DNA of 7,390 nt, from positions 1 through 7,390 of the forward strand of contig CAIMDH010000004.1 in assembly GCA_903839715.1 (NCBI GenBank), read 5' to 3'. The DNA comes from an uncultured bacterium (GTDB taxonomy: Bacteria; Patescibacteriota; Minisyncoccia; Phycocordibacterales; UBA918). The translations under genes and the position numbers were made by a program. Of the stretch, positions 1 to 5,263 are shown piece by piece (the first letter of the stretch is position 1; every line of letters begins with the position of its first letter). A model generated the notes under the pieces. That model was not told the origin of the DNA, did no database searches, and worked only from the letters and a program-made list of their open reading frames with translations.

Positions 1-201
1 GATAAGGATATGGACATGGTCTGGAGCTATGGCACCTGAGAGTATTTCTGCTCCTTCTTCATTACAGATTCTCCTGATTAACTCTTTGGCTCGTTGACCC
101 ATTTCACCTTTAAGGACTTTGTATCGATACTTGGTAATCCATCATATATGGAGATTGATTGAGAAGAGAGTATGTGATGCTCTACGGTATTCTTCAGTCA
201 T
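1..201 (-). pseudogene. tnpA: IS200/IS605-type Y1 transposase (TnpA), 5' part, interrupted by TGA
   Basis: This is the N-terminal part of a single-tyrosine HUH transposase, which moves IS200/IS605 elements as single-stranded DNA. Reading minus from the ATG at 201-199, the frame opens with MTEEYRRASHTLFSINLHI, meets TGA at 144-142, and continues in the same frame to the window edge. After the stop come WITKYRYKVLKGEM, matching the family's conserved KYR..VL.GE block, and APDHVHILI, whose H-V-H (codons at 18-10) is the metal-binding HUH pair. The catalytic Tyr would lie beyond the left edge. Family members usually have a hydrophobic residue at the TGA position (as in H-[LIV]-V-[FW]), so the stop is most simply a nonsense mutation. 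There is no good Shine-Dalgarno sequence; TATAAT lies 7 bases before the ATG. Identification of the family is firm; whether the gene is dead rests on one codon. Confidence 0.82.
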
Positions 202-208
202 TGCCTTA

Positions 209-214
209 ATTATA
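209..214 (-). promoter_or_regulatory. -10 hexamer (TATAAT) for the tnpA fragment
   Basis: A perfect TATAAT on the minus strand ends 7 bases before the tnpA ATG (201-199). Transcription would start at or next to the start codon, suggesting a leaderless or nearly leaderless mRNA. I see no convincing -35 at 16-18 bases upstream. Confidence 0.4.
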
Positions 215-223
215 CTGAAGTTA

Positions 224-251
224 TCGTCTGAAGACGAGGGAAATCACCCTC
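224..251. repeat. two adjacent small hairpins, possible IS200/IS605 left end
   Basis: Two perfect inverted repeats lie back to back upstream of tnpA: TCGTCT-GA-AGACGA (224-237) and GAGGG-AAATCA-CCCTC (236-251), sharing two bases. IS200/IS605 elements carry subterminal hairpins recognised by TnpA on one strand, usually a short way upstream of tnpA at the left end, so the position fits. I cannot place the cleavage site. The remaining bases to the next gene (252-343) are AT-rich and show nothing I can name. Confidence 0.4.
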
Positions 252-343
252 CCAAATTGAGGCCTTATATAAAGTATTATTACTTAACTCAGTACAATAA
301 TCAAATGTTTCGCGACTATGTCTAGATAAAGTTTTATTTACTA

Positions 344-1885
344 TTATTCACCAAATCTTTCTTCAGCGTACCTTAACAGCTGGCGCACGTCTTCATTGCG
401 ATTCTCAGAGCCCAAAATAATAATCGCAAGTACCCGTGTCTTTCCTTTTACTGCGAGTGTATGGAGCGTAACGGAGGTCTGTCCGGCCGCAATGGTCTCA
501 CCGACTTTACCGCCAATAAAATTCTCTAGTCCTTCCACTTCATTAAAATTTACTAACGGACCGAACTCACCACCAATATGCGCAGTCTTTAGATCTTGAT
601 TTGCAGTCAACTCCAAAATGAAACTGCGGTTGGTATAAATATACTGCGCTAAGCGGAGAAGGTCGCTCAGACTCGAGGTGTTCTCTGCACTAAGACCAGA
701 CGGATCAGCGAAGTGCGTGTGCACCATACCAAGGCTACGAGCCTTTTGATTCATCTTGTCCATAAATTCTTCTCGCCCCAACTGTGCCGCAATTACTTCT
801 GCCGCCTCATTTGATGATTCAACAAGCAGTAGTTGCAGCAGACTATACATTGAGACCTTACTTCTATCACCGAGACGCGGTATCAGCGACTGTACAAACG
901 TTGGTTCATGCACATACACACTACTATCGAGATTGATGTGCTCAGCAGCTACAAGCGCAGTCATGAGCTTAGTCACTGAGGCAATCGGCGCTGCAGTATC
1001 GATATCACTCGCTGCCAACACTGTACTACTCTTCACATCAGCAATCAGATAGTGCGGTGTTTTGAGTTCAGGGATTTTTGGTTCGTAGACAAAAGCCTCC
1101 TCAGTCGCATCTATCTGGTGGACCAACACAGGAATACCAGTCTCGACTTTGGCGTAGAGCGCTTCAGCGTCTTCGTTCTCGAGACGAATACCACCAGCGG
1201 TAAACTCCGGCGGTACTCCACTACCATCAATGTACTCAGGCCAACCATGAATCACATAGTTTCCTTGAAAGGTAATACTCCACGGTTGGTACATCTGTCC
1301 CACTGCCGAGAATTGTTTTTCTTTTTTTGCTTCTATTTGATACAGTCCGGCTGGGGTTTGCCACAATGAACCAGCTTCGCCTTTAGCTAAAATTGGCATA
1401 CTGAGCGCCAGTACTCCATTCTCAAAATAACGGAGCGTCATCGCACTTTGATCTATCTCCACAAAGGTGGATTCGGCGTCGATAAACGCGTCCCGAGTTT
1501 CGGCGAAATAGCTTGGTTGTGAGAGTGCAATCTGCACTCCGTAGTTGAGCGGGATACTCTGTTCGATAGATGTAGCAGTAAGTGGTCGTTGTGGGATCTG
1601 CGCAGTGTTGGTGGTAGCGAGTGACTCCAAACCAATAACACCTGCTACTCCGACAAACACTGCTGCTAGAAGCGGCAGTAACAGTAGTGTCGCGTACTGG
1701 GAGTATTTTTTTGAAGTAATTACCTTTGCGACTTTAGCTTTACGAGCACCAGGGATCAACAGTCCGAGTCCTGACTGAGGCATATCATCTTCGATTCGTA
1801 CAGCATAAAAGCGACGCGGGGTTTTTTCGTCTTCCATTCTACTATCATACCGTACTAACAGCAGCCAAGCGGTGTTCTTAGCCAC
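344..1885 (-). CDS. membrane-anchored YkuD-like (degenerate) / S11 D-Ala-D-Ala carboxypeptidase-like fusion
   Basis: A 513-residue envelope protein. Residues 1-63 are polar and basic, about 65-87 form one membrane helix, and the rest should be outside. Residues ~139-256 resemble an L,D-transpeptidase (YkuD) domain: IHG (212-214), then TAGGIRL (229-235) and DAEALYAKVETGIPVLVH. The family motif is S-H-G-C-[IV]-R, so the catalytic Cys is Gly232 and the motif His is Ala230; this half should be inactive. Residues ~275-510 resemble peptidase S11 (low-molecular-weight PBP, DacA-like): SxxK is S303-V-T-K306, SxN is S357-S-N359, and DPSGL is 394-398. The third box, normally KTG, is K460-V-G462. S11 enzymes trim terminal D-Ala from peptidoglycan stem peptides; activity here is plausible, not certain. 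The start is GTG, 5 bases after the stop of the upstream gene, with GA-rich sequence as a weak ribosome site. An ATG at codon 17 (1837) is a real alternative. No terminator is evident after the TAA. Confidence 0.85.
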   Translation of the reverse strand: MAKNTAWLLLVRYDSRMEDEKTPRRFYAVRIEDDMPQSGLGLLIPGARKAKVAKVITSKKYSQYATLLLLPLLAAVFVGVAGVIGLESLATTNTAQIPQRPLTATSIEQSIPLNYGVQIALSQPSYFAETRDAFIDAESTFVEIDQSAMTLRYFENGVLALSMPILAKGEAGSLWQTPAGLYQIEAKKEKQFSAVGQMYQPWSITFQGNYVIHGWPEYIDGSGVPPEFTAGGIRLENEDAEALYAKVETGIPVLVHQIDATEEAFVYEPKIPELKTPHYLIADVKSSTVLAASDIDTAAPIASVTKLMTALVAAEHINLDSSVYVHEPTFVQSLIPRLGDRSKVSMYSLLQLLLVESSNEAAEVIAAQLGREEFMDKMNQKARSLGMVHTHFADPSGLSAENTSSLSDLLRLAQYIYTNRSFILELTANQDLKTAHIGGEFGPLVNFNEVEGLENFIGGKVGETIAAGQTSVTLHTLAVKGKTRVLAIIILGSENRNEDVRQLLRYAEERFGE

Positions 1886-1890
1886 AGTCT

Positions 1891-3243
1891 CTACTCTCTC
1901 TCTTCTGCTGGTGCTGGCACTTCGTAGGTATCAGGAGCTTTAAGTGCACCTTTAGTGTAGATATTAGACGGGGCCCAAATCATAAATGAATATACCCCAG
2001 CATCATAACTCGCCTGGATTTGTGCACGTACTTCGGCCGTATCATAGTTGCCACCGTAATCAAAATCCTGAATCCACGTCCGGAGTCGGTCTCCGGTGTA
2101 CGTTGGTTTGGTATATACCGCTGGTGTTGAAGTACCGACTCGCTCGTGCAAGAAGCCTTGCATGCGCGTAGTAGTTGCTTGCATACGCTCCACACCGGTC
2201 TTCATCGCATGATAGACAATCTTATAGGGACTGAGGTTAGGATCACCTAGACCTAAGTAATCTTTTGGATAATGTGAGGGGTACACCATTGGTGCCACAA
2301 AATCAAAGTACGGTGCCGCTCGTTCTTGCACCTGCCCGATTGAGAGGTCGTCGTAATTGGTAGTCGTCATACCAAAAAGATCTACTGAAGTCCAGGGCGT
2401 CGAAGAAGCCCGGCCGGTCTCAAGGTGACGATGAGTGGCAAACTTTTCTTCTTTGTCTAATTCTGCATTAAGATATTTGAAGAAGGCTTCAAGATTAGCC
2501 TGTTTGTCTCCTGGCCAGGCTGAGCCATTGGTGTGCGGAAAAGAAATATCTCGCATATTACCATCGCTCGGATAGCGTACGTAATCAAAATTAAGCTCAT
2601 CGAAGCCAAGATTGTATGCATCCACAGAGAGTGCGACGATATGGTCCCAATATTCCTTAGCAGCAACATCGATAAATGAGAGTCCTTTACCATCTTTCCA
2701 AATTGTACTGCCGTCGAGCTTTTTCACCGCTAGATGCGGAAAACGAACTGAGTGAAATGGATCTTGGAAGACAGTAATACGACCGATAATATATAAATCC
2801 TGCTCGTGCATTTGTGCAACAAATTCTTTCATGTCCTGTGCCCCACAGCGAGCATCCTGCCAAGCCGGTAACCAGGTGGAATCAGTCGGCGCAAAAGAAA
2901 TCGTACCAGAATAATCTTTGATATCGAGGATGACGCTATTGATTTCGGTGTCGCGAGCAACAGTAAGTAGCTTCTCCCGGAAGCTTGGTGTACCAGCAAC
3001 GCAGGAGGTCATGTAAATAGCTTTGACTTGCCGCGGTAGCGGTACATGAGTAGTGGTTGGACGAACATCCACGACTTCCGGCTCGACAGCTGCAGGAGTA
3101 GCTTCTGTGGCGGCGTTAGTAGTCTTAAGAGCTAAAGCCTCACCCTTTTGGTAGGCAAGGTCACTGTCGGGAATAGAGACATAGCTGACCAAGACCAGCA
3201 AGCCGGCCACTGCCCCTAGGGTTACACCAACGTATTTTTTCAT
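1891..3243 (-). CDS. anchored DUF4015-like putative glycosyl hydrolase
   Basis: A 450-residue protein. Residues ~5-23 form an N-terminal hydrophobic segment (signal anchor or uncleaved signal; no lipobox). A low-complexity Thr/Ala/Pro/Glu linker runs to ~70, and a TIM-barrel-like domain from ~72 to 430. Blocks match the DUF4015 putative glycosyl hydrolase family: VKAIYMTS (73-80), VILDIKDYSG (104-113), YIIGRITVF (151-159), FDELNFDYVRYPSDG (214-228), FVAPMVYPSHY (315-325) and FMIWAPSN (420-427). The acidic residues D107, D110, D215, E216 and D220 on predicted strand ends are candidate active-site residues. The family is named from structure-like similarity; substrate and reaction are not established to my knowledge. 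The start is ATG with only weak GAG upstream. It lies 8 bases after the small membrane gene and 5 bases before the YkuD/S11 gene, which argues for one operon and a wall-related role. Confidence 0.85.
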   Translation of the reverse strand: MKKYVGVTLGAVAGLLVLVSYVSIPDSDLAYQKGEALALKTTNAATEATPAAVEPEVVDVRPTTTHVPLPRQVKAIYMTSCVAGTPSFREKLLTVARDTEINSVILDIKDYSGTISFAPTDSTWLPAWQDARCGAQDMKEFVAQMHEQDLYIIGRITVFQDPFHSVRFPHLAVKKLDGSTIWKDGKGLSFIDVAAKEYWDHIVALSVDAYNLGFDELNFDYVRYPSDGNMRDISFPHTNGSAWPGDKQANLEAFFKYLNAELDKEEKFATHRHLETGRASSTPWTSVDLFGMTTTNYDDLSIGQVQERAAPYFDFVAPMVYPSHYPKDYLGLGDPNLSPYKIVYHAMKTGVERMQATTTRMQGFLHERVGTSTPAVYTKPTYTGDRLRTWIQDFDYGGNYDTAEVRAQIQASYDAGVYSFMIWAPSNIYTKGALKAPDTYEVPAPAEERE

Positions 3244-3251
3244 AGATTACT

Positions 3252-3494
3252 CTATTGTAACTCGCGTTCAACAAAGAGTTGCTGGGTTGTCTCCACAAAT
3301 GAATTGTCGCCCCGTTCGCCGTTACCATGGTCTATACGGGTAAAATAGAGAGCGCGTCTCAGCATATAGCCAATGATAACAAGAAAGGCTCCGATGGCCG
3401 CAATACCGTACTGTTTCCAATTTTCGGGAATACCTAAAAAAGGAATAAGCATGAGAGAAATTCCGATAAAAAAGACAAGCGTTTCTTTAGACAT
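3252..3494 (-). CDS. small two-helix membrane protein, unknown function
   Basis: An 80-residue protein I do not recognise as a named family. Hydrophobic stretches at ~6-22 (VFFIGISLMLIPFLGI) and ~30-46 (GIAAIGAFLVIIGYML) form a helical hairpin with a short loop. Positive residues at R47, R48 and R53 follow helix 2, so both ends are probably cytoplasmic; the charged tail (54-80) is likely soluble. The ATG start overlaps the TAA of a short upstream open stretch as TAATG. There is no strong Shine-Dalgarno sequence, only CGAG just before the start. It is the first gene of the envelope run, 8 bases before the DUF4015-like gene, so it may assist that membrane-anchored protein; this is inference from position only. 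Confidence 0.7.
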   Translation of the reverse strand: MSKETLVFFIGISLMLIPFLGIPENWKQYGIAAIGAFLVIIGYMLRRALYFTRIDHGNGERGDNSFVETTQQLFVERELQ

Positions 3495-3604
3495 TACTCG
3501 GCAGTATACCGCACACGCAAGACAAAACCAAAATGTGGATTAATAACACCATAATCTTCTCTTTTTGCAACAAATTTCGCCGGGTGCCCTGTACTGCCTT
3601 TGCC
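3494..3604 (-). pseudogene. startless 36-codon open stretch, possible small-gene remnant
   Basis: Reading minus from 3604, just after an in-frame TGA (3607-3605), 36 codons run open to a TAA at 3496-3494 that shares a base with the ATG of the next gene (TAATG). The peptide looks like folded protein: GKGSTGHP, then AKFVAKREDYGVINPHFGF, then VLRVRYTAE. No ATG, GTG or TTG occurs in this frame until a late TTG. The frame before the TGA reads CIRVTCP with no start codon. An ATG at 3629 begins another frame, and a +1 shift near 3606 would join it to this stretch. It could be a damaged or frameshifted small gene, a sequencing error, or chance. I do not recognise the sequence. Confidence 0.35.
3503..3531 (-). 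promoter_or_regulatory. weak promoter candidate for the envelope gene run
   Basis: On the minus strand, TTGGTT (3531-3526), a 17-base spacer and TATACT (3508-3503) lie just before the 80-codon gene. The -10 matches 5 of 6 consensus bases and the -35 only 3 of 6. The start point would fall at or next to the ATG at 3494. It overlaps the open stretch above, so both calls cannot be equally right if that stretch is translated from further upstream. Confidence 0.25.
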
Positions 3605-3631
3605 TCAGGGACAAGTTACTCTTATACATAG

Positions 3632-3657
3632 AAAAAACCACAAGCTCTTGTGGTTTT
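3632..3657 (-). terminator. intrinsic terminator after the 62-codon gene
   Basis: Perfect inverted repeat AAAACCACAAG (3634-3644) / CTTGTGGTTTT (3647-3657). On the minus strand the stem is followed directly by a run of six T, counting stem bases, at 3637-3632. It starts 17 bases after the stop of the 62-codon gene and isolates it from the envelope genes. The A/T-rich stem base could also stop plus-strand transcripts weakly. Confidence 0.85.
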
Positions 3658-3674
3658 GATTCTTAATCGCTTAT

Positions 3675-3863
3675 TTAGCAGCCGTCATTAGGGTCTAGGT
3701 CAGACACCGGCATATGCGCAGGTACAGAACTTTGCAGATCGATCATTTGTGCGGGCTTAACGTCTAAAGGCGCTTCCTTGGGACGATATTGCCGCATAAC
3801 GTTTTCAATGTACCAGTACTGTTGTTGGCGATAGGAATTGAGATTAATTTGTTGATGACTCAA
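3675..3863 (-). CDS. 62-residue protein of unknown function, own transcription unit
   Basis: I do not recognise this protein. It is polar, with a Gln/Tyr/Asn-rich first third (YRQQQYWYIENVMRQYRP, residues 11-28), a Pro-containing middle and an acidic end, DLDPNDGC, with the only Cys as the last residue. There is no signal peptide or membrane helix. The start is TTG (3863-3861), supported by AGGAG at 3874-3870 with a 6-base spacer. Evidence that it is real is mostly contextual: a perfect -35 with a 5/6 -10 upstream, an ideal ribosome site and a strong terminator 17 bases after the TAA. The TTG and its ribosome site lie within a potential hairpin. The unit could alternatively produce a small RNA that happens to contain an ORF, but the ribosome site argues against that. 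Confidence 0.68.
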   Translation of the reverse strand: MSHQQINLNSYRQQQYWYIENVMRQYRPKEAPLDVKPAQMIDLQSSVPAHMPVSDLDPNDGC

Positions 3864-3886
3864 AGTTTACTCCTTATGGTTTGAGT
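3858..3886 (-). promoter_or_regulatory. hairpin around ribosome site and TTG start of the 62-codon gene
   Basis: In the minus-strand transcript, ACTCAAA (3886-3880) can pair with TTTGAGT (3864-3858) around a 15-base loop. The loop holds AGGAG, and the 3' arm contains the TTG start codon. Such a fold could limit initiation or present the ribosome site; the stem is only 7 AT-rich base pairs, so its stability is modest. Confidence 0.4.
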
Positions 3887-3908
3887 TGAAAAAAACTAGG
3901 CGACCACC

Positions 3909-3936
3909 ATCATACAAGTTAAAGAATATCTGTCAA
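3909..3936 (-). promoter_or_regulatory. sigma70-type promoter for the 62-codon gene
   Basis: On the minus strand, perfect TTGACA (3936-3931), a 16-base spacer and TATGAT (3914-3909, 5 of 6 consensus). The -35 overlaps the TGA stop of rsmI. Transcription should start near 3902, giving a leader of roughly 40 bases that carries the hairpin and AGGAG. Confidence 0.75.
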
Positions 3937-4619
3937 CAGCAATCTACCAGCACTACGTACTCACCCCGCACTTTGTCTGGGTTGGTCGTAAAATAGTCAA
4001 AAACGAATTCGGCACTGCCTGACACTACTTCTTCAAAGAGCTTTGTAATTTCGCGGGCTACCAACATTTTAGTCTCTGGCGGTAGTGTTGCCTTAAGGGA
4101 CTCTAGCGTCTTCATAATGCGGTGGGTTGACTCAAAGAAGATAACCGGATGATCGTAATTCTCAAGCTCCTGAAAAAAAGTCTGCCTTCCCTTCTTCTGC
4201 GGCACAAAACCAAGGAATGAAAATTGATTACCTGAGAGACCTGCTATAGAAAAGGCAGCAGTTACCGCTGAAGGACCAGGAATAGCATCGATTCGACCAG
4301 CTCCACTTTCCCGCACCTGTGCTACTAAAAATACCCCTGGGTCTGAAACACCCGGCGTACCAGCATCAGACACAAGAGCAATTTGCTTCCCTTCCTCCAA
4401 ATCAGCCACAATCTCAGTATGTACCTTATCGCTCGTGTGCGCATCATACCGCTTGAGGGTGGTTTTGATATTGTAGTGTTTGAGGAGATTACCAGTCACA
4501 CGCGTATCTTCACAAAGCACATAGTCTACTTCTCCGAGAATACGAAGGGCACGCATGGTGATGTCTTCCATGTTACCAATTGGAGTAGCGACTACATAGA
4601 GAGTGCCAGTCTTTTTCAT
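3933..4619 (-). CDS. rsmI: 16S rRNA (cytidine1402-2'-O)-methyltransferase RsmI
   Basis: RsmI transfers a methyl group from S-adenosylmethionine to the 2'-O of C1402 in the decoding centre of 16S rRNA, acting on the small subunit in the cytoplasm. The 228-residue protein has the family's ordered motifs: TPIGN (12-16), CEDTR (36-40), SDAGTPGVSDPG (84-95), PGPSA (114-118), GFVPQKKG (137-144), FFESTHR (161-167; usually ES-P-HR) and AREITK (188-193). It is clearly shorter than the E. coli protein (286), lacking the C-terminal extension but keeping the tetrapyrrole-methylase-type core. The ATG must be right because TPIGN begins at residue 12 and an in-frame TAG lies three codons upstream. AAGGAG lies about 17 bases before the ATG, too far for a normal ribosome site. 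I see no promoter of its own; it may rely on read-through of the terminator before it. Confidence 0.95.
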   Translation of the reverse strand: MKKTGTLYVVATPIGNMEDITMRALRILGEVDYVLCEDTRVTGNLLKHYNIKTTLKRYDAHTSDKVHTEIVADLEEGKQIALVSDAGTPGVSDPGVFLVAQVRESGAGRIDAIPGPSAVTAAFSIAGLSGNQFSFLGFVPQKKGRQTFFQELENYDHPVIFFESTHRIMKTLESLKATLPPETKMLVAREITKLFEEVVSGSAEFVFDYFTTNPDKVRGEYVVLVDCC

Positions 4620-4653
4620 ATCAGTCTACGCTACCACTCCTTTAGGCAAAAGA

Positions 4654-4681
4654 AAAGGCGGAGCACATGTGCTTCGCCTTT
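4654..4681 (-). terminator. hairpin terminator after the 152-codon gene
   Basis: Near-perfect palindrome: AAAGGCG (4654-4660) with CGCCTTT (4675-4681) outside, AGCAC/GTGCT inside, one mismatch (A-C in the minus transcript) and an AT tip. On the minus strand the stem runs into CTTTTCTTTT. It lies 15 bases after the stop of the 152-codon gene and before rsmI. Confidence 0.75.
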
Positions 4682-4696
4682 AGTGTAAGAACCGTT

Positions 4697-5155
4697 CTAC
4701 TTGGTTGGTCGCTTGAACGGTACCACATTTTCATGTTGCTCATACAGGAAACCCGGCATTTCGGAATCAAAGATTTCCTTCATCGGGTCGTCTTCCAGTC
4801 CGCGGTAATGATCCGGATGAAAAATCATCCCGAAACCAAACACTTTGGCTTTGTGCTTCTGTGTAATCTGCTCAACAAAGGCCACTCGGTCGGCACGAGT
4901 GAGTAGATTTTCACCACACGGGACATGGACCTGTGTGCAATATGGGTCATGCATGAGTACATACCGACTCATAATATCGCACGGGCGGACCGGCTCATGG
5001 TCACGTGCTCCTTGCGGAAACACAAACCAATACGGCACCTGGTTGAAATGAAGCCATTTTGCAAGGCGAAGCGACAAGCGGAGCTTGACCTTCGTCAAAA
5101 ACGTCAGCTTTCTTTTTTTGGTTACTGCACCAGACATGATGGTTAACGCAATCAT
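4697..5155 (-). CDS. 152-residue basic protein of unknown function, own transcription unit
   Basis: I do not recognise a family. Residues 12-36 are strongly basic and potentially amphipathic (VTKKRKLTFLTKVKLRLSLR, then LAKWL), with no signal peptide or clear membrane helix. The middle holds PYWFVFPQGARDHEP (41-55), then Cys59, Cys73 and Cys80 amid several His; three Cys with nearby His could bind a metal, but no classical spacing is present. The C-terminal third is acidic/aromatic (HPDHYRGLEDDP, 113-124). The ATG at 5155 is chosen over the ATG at codon 7 because AGAGGAG lies 7 bases before it. It has a near-consensus promoter over a palindrome and its own terminator, so it is probably well expressed and possibly regulated. 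It sits between murC and rsmI without evident functional linkage to either. Confidence 0.8.
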   Translation of the reverse strand: MIALTIMSGAVTKKRKLTFLTKVKLRLSLRLAKWLHFNQVPYWFVFPQGARDHEPVRPCDIMSRYVLMHDPYCTQVHVPCGENLLTRADRVAFVEQITQKHKAKVFGFGMIFHPDHYRGLEDDPMKEIFDSEMPGFLYEQHENVVPFKRPTK

Positions 5156-5202
5156 TAAAACACTCCTCTGTAGATTGTAAATTTAAGGAACTACCAGTAT
5201 TT

Positions 5203-5231
5203 ATTATGCAGTCAAAATGTTAATTTGTCAA
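5203..5231 (-). promoter_or_regulatory. sigma70-type promoter for the 152-codon gene
   Basis: On the minus strand, perfect TTGACA (5231-5226), a 17-base spacer and CATAAT (5208-5203, 5 of 6). This is the best promoter in the window. The start point should be near 5196, leaving a leader of about 40 bases before the AGAGGAG and ATG. Confidence 0.8.
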
Positions 5232-5237
5232 CATTTT
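5214..5237. promoter_or_regulatory. palindrome over the -35 region, operator candidate
   Basis: Perfect 8-base inverted repeat AAAATGTT (5214-5221) / AACATTTT (5230-5237) around AATTTGTC. It spans the -35 hexamer and much of the spacer, as a repressor site would. Alternatively, it is a weak AT-rich terminator for murC, whose stop is about 27 bases upstream; in the minus transcript the 3' arm ends in TTTT. Confidence 0.4.
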
Positions 5238-5263
5238 TTCCAGGACGTTCTCTCTATACTTGC

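Noticed and set aside
119..325. 68-codon plus-strand reading frame
   Set aside because: It is antisense to the tnpA fragment and its hairpin region, has no ribosome site, and its translation resembles no protein. The minus-strand reading is clearly the real one.
1545..1778. Plus- and minus-strand reading frames inside the YkuD/S11 and DUF4015-like genes (for example 1453-1641, 1545-1778, 1980-2195, 2457-2693)
   Set aside because: They lie inside well-supported genes in other frames and their translations show no protein-like features or ribosome sites.
2344..2351. Additional repeat copy (GAGGTCG) inside the DUF4015-like gene
   Set aside because: Only seven bases match, within conserved coding sequence; this is expected by chance.
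142..3607. Genetic code 25 (UGA as glycine), suggested by in-frame TGA at 142-144 and 3605-3607
   Set aside because: The long genes (about 2,000 codons together) contain no in-frame TGA, and rsmI ends naturally at a TGA. A recoded genome would use TGA often inside genes.
3588..3610. Selenocysteine insertion at TGA 3607-3605, with a CCCTG/CAGGG stem around it
   Set aside because: The stem is only 5 base pairs with a 14-base loop, there is no start codon in the frame, and nothing else in the window hints at selenium use.
4383..5146. Plus-strand reading frames opposite rsmI and the 152-codon gene
   Set aside because: They are shadows of supported minus-strand genes and cross the terminator at 4654-4681 and other control elements without signals of their own.
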